From Theropithecus gelada (taxonomy: Eukaryota > Chordata > Mammalia > Primates > Cercopithecidae): a DNA stretch of 64,000 bases. Within the stretch, counting starts at the first letter, position 1. Each line of letters starts with the position of its first letter. This document shows, piece after piece, positions 57,621-64,000 of this stretch. The notes below the pieces were generated by a model. It had not been told where the DNA came from, ran no database searches, and saw only the letters and a program-made list of their open reading frames with translations. The stretch is taken from positions 54,675,178 to 54,739,177 of the forward strand of contig NC_037670.1 of the NCBI RefSeq assembly GCF_003255815.1, in the 5' to 3' direction. The translations under genes were made by a program, and so were the position numbers.

Positions 57621-58448
57621 CTGAAAGAAACAAAAATAACAAATTACTCCACCTGCTAGACTCAGATGAATATACTTTACAAATTTAACCTATAAAATCA
57701 TACCAACTACATAAGCAAGACGGCATAGCAAAATACCACAGGTTCTGATTCCTTCATAGATATATAAATGTAACAAAAACATACTGACCAAAACCTATCT
57801 GTGGAGAATTAATAAATGAGTTAAGTGTGTGCAGTGCCCCAGGTTTGCACAATGCAAAGAGCTACACAAAGGGGAGAGAAAAGTCTCTCACATTTACCCA
57901 ATGCAGCTCTTTCTGTTCCCCGATGTAACACAGTACCTTTAGAAGTGAACTGCCAACTCGGTTTCTTTTTCAAAAGGCAAGAGAAATAATAATATACACA
58001 TCTTTATTTCTGGCTTGTAGGTGCTTTTGCAGACACTGGTTTCTGTTTCCCGTGACAAAAAGTGCTAAAACAAATGGCAGTATACTTTGGAATGACAAAA
58101 TTTTGAGTCCACTGAGATCAAAGGTAAATGCTATAGCTACTAAGAGACAGTGAACAGTTGTGGCAAGTGACTACTGACTATTAAGAAGAAATAAGAATGA
58201 ACTAAAAAAAACCCTAAAAAATTTCAGACATGACACATCCTAAGGAAAAGTCTGAAAGACTCTCAGAATCTTTAGTCAGACAAATGGTCTTAGACTTTGC
58301 CAGGATAAAGTTACATTATAAACACTGACAGGTAGCTTTTTTTAATGTTCAAATTTCAAATAAAGATTACAATGTATACAAACTATTAGGGCAATGTAGC
58401 CCTATCAATTATAAAATTTTCAGAAAGCAAGCATTAAAAAATAAAGAT
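57621..58448. other. Intron-side flank of the zinc-finger exon
   Basis: AT-rich DNA upstream (on the - strand) of the zinc-finger exon. No KRAB A or b box exon was found here. Confidence 0.45.
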
Positions 58449-58590
58449 ATGGGCTTGGCATGGTGGCTCATGCCTGTAATTCCAGCACTTTGTGAGGATG
58501 AGGCGGATATATGACCTTATGTCAGGAGTTCGAGACCAGCCTGGCCAACACAGAGCAAGATTCTGTCTAAAAACAAAAACAAAACAAGAT
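58449..58590 (+). repeat. Internally deleted Alu
   Basis: It starts gggcttggcatggtggctcatgcc. It jumps from 'ggccaacacagagcaagattctgtct' straight to the tail, so most of the right arm is missing. Confidence 0.85.
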
Positions 58591-59595
58591 GCACAAATAT
58601 GTTTTAAAAATTTTAAATAAATTGAATAATACTCCATTAGTGTAACAGGAACACAGACAACTATTAAAAATCAGAAAAATGGGAATAACAACAAAACAAC
58701 GAAAGATATTAGAAAACAGAAATTGCGGAGGCAAAAAATACAAAAAATAACTGAAATACTATAAGATAAAATGATGTAAAAATGAAAAGGCTCAACAAAC
58801 TAGAATACATACAAAGATACTTATGTAACAAGCAGCTATATAAGCACAATTTAAAAAGTCACAGATGAGAATCTTGGGAGCTGCAAGATGAAAATAATGT
58901 GTCATTTATAAGCATAATCTTATGAGATAACCAGTTAATTTTTCATGGAAGTTTTGCAGGTCAGAAGGAAACTGTGTGATATAATGAAAGTCCTGAAGAA
59001 AACAGCTGTCAAGTGAGAATAATACCAGCAGCAAAACTGTCCTGCCAAATAAAAACACCTTCCAAAACAACCAAATCCTGAAAAAGTATATTGGCACTGC
59101 ATTTCCCCTACATATCAAAGATGCTGAAAGAAGTTTCTTCCACTAAAAATGACACAATGCAAGAAAGCAACACATAATCATATGAAAATACATAACTTTC
59201 TGGGAAAGACATGCACATACACAAAAATGGAATACCTTAGCATTATAATAATAGTGCAGAAAACATTTCTATTTATTCTCTAAAATGTGAAAGATAAAAG
59301 CATAAAAATTTTTATAAACATCTGCTAACATACCACATAAAAATATGTAATTGGCAACATCGCCAACAAAATTGAGAACAAATGTAATGAGAGAACTGTT
59401 GAATCCAACTGAAGTTTATTTTTTACCAGGTTAAAATATATTGTTTTATCTTTTGGAGGTTTTATGTAATCTCCAAGGTACAAGAAGAAAAATACCTGTA
59501 TAGGTACACAAAAGAAAATAAGACAGAAATGAAAGCATATCAGTAAAAAAAATAAAAAAAGACACAAAAGAAGACAGAAAAAAAGAAAATGAGAA
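58591..59595. other. AT-rich sequence, nothing recognised
   Basis: No gene or repeat could be named. Confidence 0.4.
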
Positions 59596-59862
59596 AGATA
59601 TAATGAATTAAACAATAAAATAACATTAGTAAGTCTTTCTCAGAAAATTATTTAAATATATATAAAATTAACTTTTGGATCAATGGATACACTTTTTTTT
59701 TCTTCTTCTTTTTTTTTTTTTTTTTTTTNAGATATAATGAATTAAACAATAAAATAACATTAGTAAGTCTTTCTCAGAAAATTATTTAAATATATATAAA
59801 ATTAACTTTTGGATCAATGGATACACTTTTTTTTTCTTCTTCTTTTTTTTTTTTTTTTTTTT
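59596..59862. other. Direct duplication of ~133 bp around an N (likely assembly join)
   Basis: The sequence from 'agatataatgaattaaac' through 'cactttttttttcttcttc' and the T run at 59596-59728 is repeated at 59730-59862, with one N (59729) between. The copies appear identical except for T-run length. An unmerged contig overlap explains this better than a real duplication. Confidence 0.88.
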
Positions 59863-60139
59863 TGAGATGGAGTTTTACTTTTGTCACCCAGGCTAGAGTG
59901 CAATGGCATGATTTCGACCCACTGCAAACTCAACCTCCCAGTTCAAGCGATTCTCTTGTTTTAGCCTCCCAAGTAGCTGGGATTACAGGCACCCATCACC
60001 ATGCCCAGATAAGTTTTGTATTTTTAGTAGAGATGGATTTTCACCATATTGGCCAGGCTGGTCTCAAACTTCTGACCTCAGGTGGTTCACCTGCCACCAA
60101 AGTGCGAGGATTCCATGTGTGAGCTACCATGCCTGGCCT
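59844..60139 (-). repeat. Alu SINE, antisense
   Basis: A T run, then gagatggagttttacttttgtcacc, to gagctaccatgcctggcc. Its tail is the T run at which the duplicated segment breaks. Confidence 0.9.
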
Positions 60140-60249
60140 CAATAGACATATTTTCCATCAATGAATCCATAGAAAAAAATTTAAAAATGAACATCCAACT
60201 TTTTTACAAGTCAGTTGAAGTGTCATGATAACAAAAGAATAAAAATGGC

Positions 60250-61675
60250 AAGATGGATGTAGACATTCCATGCAAATATTAACAAAACAATGGCAGAAGA
60301 GGTCAAAATAGTATTACACAAGCTGCATCTTAAGTTAAAGACTATCATGTTATAAAATGTACTTTAAAGTCAAAACTCCAAAGAGATTTTTAAAAAATTA
60401 TAAAATAATAGATTCATTCACTGGGAACCTATGACAAATTTCTACATATGTGTGTGTGTTTGAGTTTGTGTATCTCACATTAAAGTTCCAAATATATAAA
60501 GTAAATATTGAAAGAATGGAGGAAACATATAGAGAGCAATATAATTATAGTAGAGTATTTTAATACCCACTTGCTCTAATAAAAATAAGACAAAATATTA
60601 GTAAGGAAAGAGAGGGCTTAAAGGCACTATAAAACAATCAGATTTAACAAAGAGGTATAGAGAATACTCCTTAACAACATTAATGTTACACACTCTTCTC
60701 AATAGCTCATACAACATTCTCCTCAATAGGACACTTGGTAGGCCAAAAAAGAAGTCTTAACAAATTTTTTACAACTGAATTTGTATAGATTACTTTCTAT
60801 AACAAACATGAAATAAGAGTATACAACAATAGAAAAAACCAAAAAATTCACAAATATATAGATATTAAACAACATACTCTTTAGCATACTCCTGTTCAAA
60901 GGTTGAAATAATAAATGTTGTAAATATGTCCATACTGCTCAATGTAATACACAGATTTAATGCAATGTTTTCCAAATTTCTCATTGCATTTTTGAAGAAA
61001 TAGAAACAGCAACCCCAAAGGTATATACTTGTCAAGAGACAATAAAGTACCAAACAATCTTCAAAAAAAAGGAACAATGTTGGAGGCAGAACAGTTCCTG
61101 ATTTCAAAACATATTACAAAGCTACAGAATTAAAACAATTTGGTATGAGTACAAATGTTAAAAAGTAGACTAATAGAATGCTATATATATATAAACTTTC
61201 AAATAGTCATATGAAGAATCATATTTATACTCATAATTATCACAGCATTGTTAGTGAAAGCCAACGGGTAAAAGCAATGCAAATTTCTGTCAACAAATCA
61301 TTCAGTAAACATAATTTATCACTCATTTTTCAAAAACCAGGAAATATTCTAACAACTATAAGGATAAGTCTTGATAACATTATGCAAAATAAAATGAGCC
61401 AGCCACAGAAAAGATTGTATAAGATATATGAAGCACTTACACTCTTAGAATCAGGAAACAAAACAGTGTTTGAAAATTGCCATGAAATGGAAAAAAATGG
61501 TAGTTGTTTAATATGTAGTGAGATGTAGCTTTGCAAGATAAAAACATCCTAGGGATATGTTGCATAACATTGTCAATATACTTAAGATGACTAAACTGAA
61601 TATTTTAAAATACTTGATTATAAATTTTGTTATGTGTTTTTGACAGGTAAAAATAAACAATATCTAAAAAAAAAA
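60250..61675 (+). mobile_element. Very old L1 fragments
   Basis: L1-like order is still visible: 'ttttaatacccacttgct', 'aacaacattaatg', 'ccaaacaatcttcaaaaaaaaggaacaatg', 'gatttcaaaacatattacaaagctacag', then 3' UTR-like DNA near 61520-61650. Decay is heavy and the ends are approximate. Confidence 0.62.
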
Positions 61676-62350
61676 GAGTTATGATAGTTTTTAAATTACC
61701 TTCAAATCCAAAAGTTTTTTTCTCTCAAACAAACATAATATTGATTCACAAATAAACGCATGTTGAAATTAGGAGAATTTTTTTGACTTCTCACCTAGAC
61801 AAGATTAAACAACCATTCACAACAAACCAACACCACAAATAAACAAGTTATAAAAAATACAAGGATAATATTCATAGAGGCAAACAGAGGTAATTATATT
61901 GGCAGTAGACATATGGCTGATTCATATTTGACTTTGCTCCACACTGTCTTAAATTGTACGACATAAATACTGTCACACACAATATAATATAACATCAAAA
62001 TACAATTGATTGGTTTGAGGTGGCGCATATCCTAAAATTATCTAACTCAAAGCTATAAAATTGCAGAAGAAAATTAAAACATGGAAGGTAAAACTTACTA
62101 GACACCATCAAGTACATCAATATATTCATGAAAGAAATCTTAGAAGAATATTGAAAAATAAAAGTAATCCAGAGCTTTCTTAAAGACAAAAATGTCTGAA
62201 AACTTTCCAAGTTTTGATGTAATAAAAAAACTCTAACCAATAATACTTGATTCACAATTATTTGACTTCAAAAACAAGATAAAAATAAAGACTTTCCAAG
62301 ATAAAAGGTGAGGATGTTTATCACCACTAGAATACTTCTACAAAAAATGT
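61676..62350. other. AT-rich sequence, nothing recognised
   Basis: No landmarks were found. Confidence 0.4.
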
Positions 62351-62352
62351 TA

Positions 62353-62485
62353 CGTGGTGGCCAAGCACAGTGGCTCATGCCTGTAATTCTACAGCTTTAG
62401 GAGGCCATGGCAGTCAGATCACTTCAAAGCAGGAGTTGAAGATCAGCCTGAGCAACATAGTAAGACACTGCATATAAAAAAAGTA
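62353..62485 (+). repeat. Alu left-arm or monomer fragment
   Basis: The string 'ggccaagcacagtggctcatgcctgtaattctacagctttaggaggcc' continues to 'gagcaacatagtaagacactgcat' and a short A-rich end. Confidence 0.82.
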
Positions 62486-62642
62486 TGCTAAAATGAGTCC
62501 CTTATGTTGAAAAATGGACACCATTATAAAAATATTTGTAAACATAAAGCTCTTTATTAAATGCAAATATATAGACACACATTCTTTACTATAATAATGA
62601 TGGTGCATAAAACCCTTAAACTTCTATAGAATATGAAAAATG

Positions 62643-62938
62643 AGGCCAAGCACAGTGACTCACACCTGTAATCCCAGCACTTTGGGAGGCGGAGACAGGT
62701 GGATTGCTTGAGGCCAGAAGTTTGAGACTAGCCTGGCCAACGTGGCAAAAATTAGCTGGCCGTTACGGTGTATGCCTTTAATCCCAGCTACCTGGGAGAC
62801 TAAGGCACAAGAATTGTTTGAACCTGGGAGGCAGACGTTACAGTGAACTGAGGTCACACCATTGCGCTCCAGCCTCAGGTGCAATGAAACTCTGTGAAGA
62901 CAGTGAAACTCTATCTCAAAAAAAAAAAAAAAAAAAGG
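62643..62938 (+). repeat. Alu SINE, diverged
   Basis: It starts aggccaagcacagtgactcacacc. It has an internal deletion after 'ggccaacgtggcaaaa' and a 20-bp A tail. Confidence 0.9.
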
Positions 62939-62990
62939 CAAAATGAAATATTGATATATTAATAAATACACATATTAAAAAAAATTAAGT

Positions 62991-63295
62991 CCAGGCTCGG
63001 TGGCTCACACCTATAATCCCAGCACTTTGGGAGTCCGAGGTGGGCAGATCACCTGAGGTCGAGGTCAGGAGTTCGAGACCCGCCTGACCAACATGGAGAA
63101 ACCCTGTCTCTACTAAAAATATAAAAAATTAGCCGGGCATAGTAGTGCGTGCCTGTAATCCCAGCTACTGGGGAGGTAGAGGCAGGAGAATGGCTTGAGC
63201 CCAGGAGGCAGAGATTGTGGTGAGACAAGATCGTACCATTGCACTCCAGCCTGGGCAACAAGAGCAAAACTCTGTCTCAATAAATAAATAAATAA
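62991..63295 (+). repeat. Alu SINE, full length
   Basis: It runs from gtccaggctcggtggctcacacc to a (AAAT)n tail. Confidence 0.92.
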
Positions 63296-63448
63296 TCAAA
63301 GCATGTCACTACACAATTAAAATAAACAAAAATTAAGGCAGAAAAACTGGAAAAAAACACATAAAACAATAACAAACTAGTAACTAACTTCCTTTCTTTA
63401 AACAATCAATTTAAATATAAATTAATTAAGCTACTTAATAAAAAGAAA

Positions 63449-63722
63449 TTAATCCTAGGGCTTTGGGAGGCCAAGGTGGGCTATTCACTTGATCCCGGAA
63501 GTTCAAGACAAGTCTGGGTAACATGGCAAAACCCTATCTCTACAAAAAATACATAAATAACTAGCTGGGTGTAATGGTACTTACTTGTAATCCAGCTACT
63601 TGACAGGCTGAAATAAAAGGATCATCTGAGTTTGGGAGTTTGAGGCTGCAGTGACCCATGATCACACTCCTGCAAACCAGCCAATTGACAAAGTGTAACT
63701 GTATCTTAAAAATAAATGAATG
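63449..63722 (+). repeat. Old Alu (AluJ-like), 5' end missing
   Basis: It starts at 'agggctttgggaggccaaggtggg' and ends at 'tgtatcttaaaaataaatgaatg'. Strongly diverged. Confidence 0.82.
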
Positions 63723-63723
63723 A

Positions 63724-64000
63724 TGGCCAGGCGCGGGGGCTCATGCCTGTAATCCCAACACTTTGGGAGGCCGAGGTGGGCAGATGACAACGTCAGGAGA
63801 TCGAGACCATCTGGCCAACATGGTGAAACCCCGTCTCTACTAAAAATACAAAAATCAGCTGGGCATGGCGGCATGCACCTGTAGTCCCAGCTACTCAGAA
63901 GGCTGAGGCAGGGGAATCGCTTGACCCAGGAGGTGAAGGTTGTAGTGAACCAAGATCATGCCATTGCACTCCAGCTTGGCAACAGAGCAAGACTCCATCT
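63724..64000 (+). repeat. Alu SINE, cut by the window end
   Basis: It starts ggccaggcgcgggggctcatgcc. The right arm runs to 'gactccatct' at the last base, and the tail lies outside. Confidence 0.92.

Overview
This window is primate nuclear DNA, most likely from an Old World monkey. It holds more than twenty Alu copies and several L1 fragments. Three young AluY copies (35287-35470, 36412-36713, 40058-40370) share variants I associate with the cercopithecid AluYRa-type lineage, such as 'ggctcaagcctgtaatccc', 'gcgaggtggcggg', 'ggcgtaaacccgg' and 'gagatccggccactgc'. I see no intact protein-coding gene. Every protein-like segment is a retroviral relic, a processed pseudogene or a decayed zinc-finger exon.

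Layout. (1) 1-4160: a GC/CpG-rich start with splice-like signals, then unique DNA with one Alu and old MIR pieces. (2) 4161 to about 28110: a head-to-tail array of eight copies of a repeat unit of about 2.5 kb that I do not recognise (the last copy is partial). Unit 1 is split by an antisense betaretroviral provirus of HERV-K(HML-2) type (5815-13352). With the provirus, its 6-bp duplication and a local 0.2-kb duplication subtracted, unit 1 returns to about 2.56 kb. Units 2, 5 and 7 are short for identifiable reasons. (3) 28110-44165: unique AT-rich DNA, Alus, L1 ends, a U2 snRNA fragment, an EEF1D processed pseudogene split by a solo LTR, and a SEPHS1 processed pseudogene with a clean 17-bp target-site duplication inside an older L1. 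(4) 44165-49790: a long decayed L1 on the + strand. (5) 49790-54865: Alus, an older L1 piece and featureless AT-rich DNA. (6) 54865-57620: the last exon of a KRAB zinc-finger gene of the ZNF91-like type on the - strand, broken by stop codons and one Alu, with internally duplicated fingers. (7) 57620-64000: its upstream flank, old L1 and many Alus. KRAB exons are not visible and may lie outside the window.

The two unknown bases deserve attention. The N at 14765 lies exactly where about 750 bp of array unit 2 is missing. The N at 59729 separates two near-identical copies of a sequence of about 133 bp. Both look like assembly joins, not biology.

The genes here do not work together as a system. 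The most interesting object is the 2.5-kb macrosatellite-like array: it has a CpG-rich core with an NRF1-like palindrome that is kept in some units and decayed in others.
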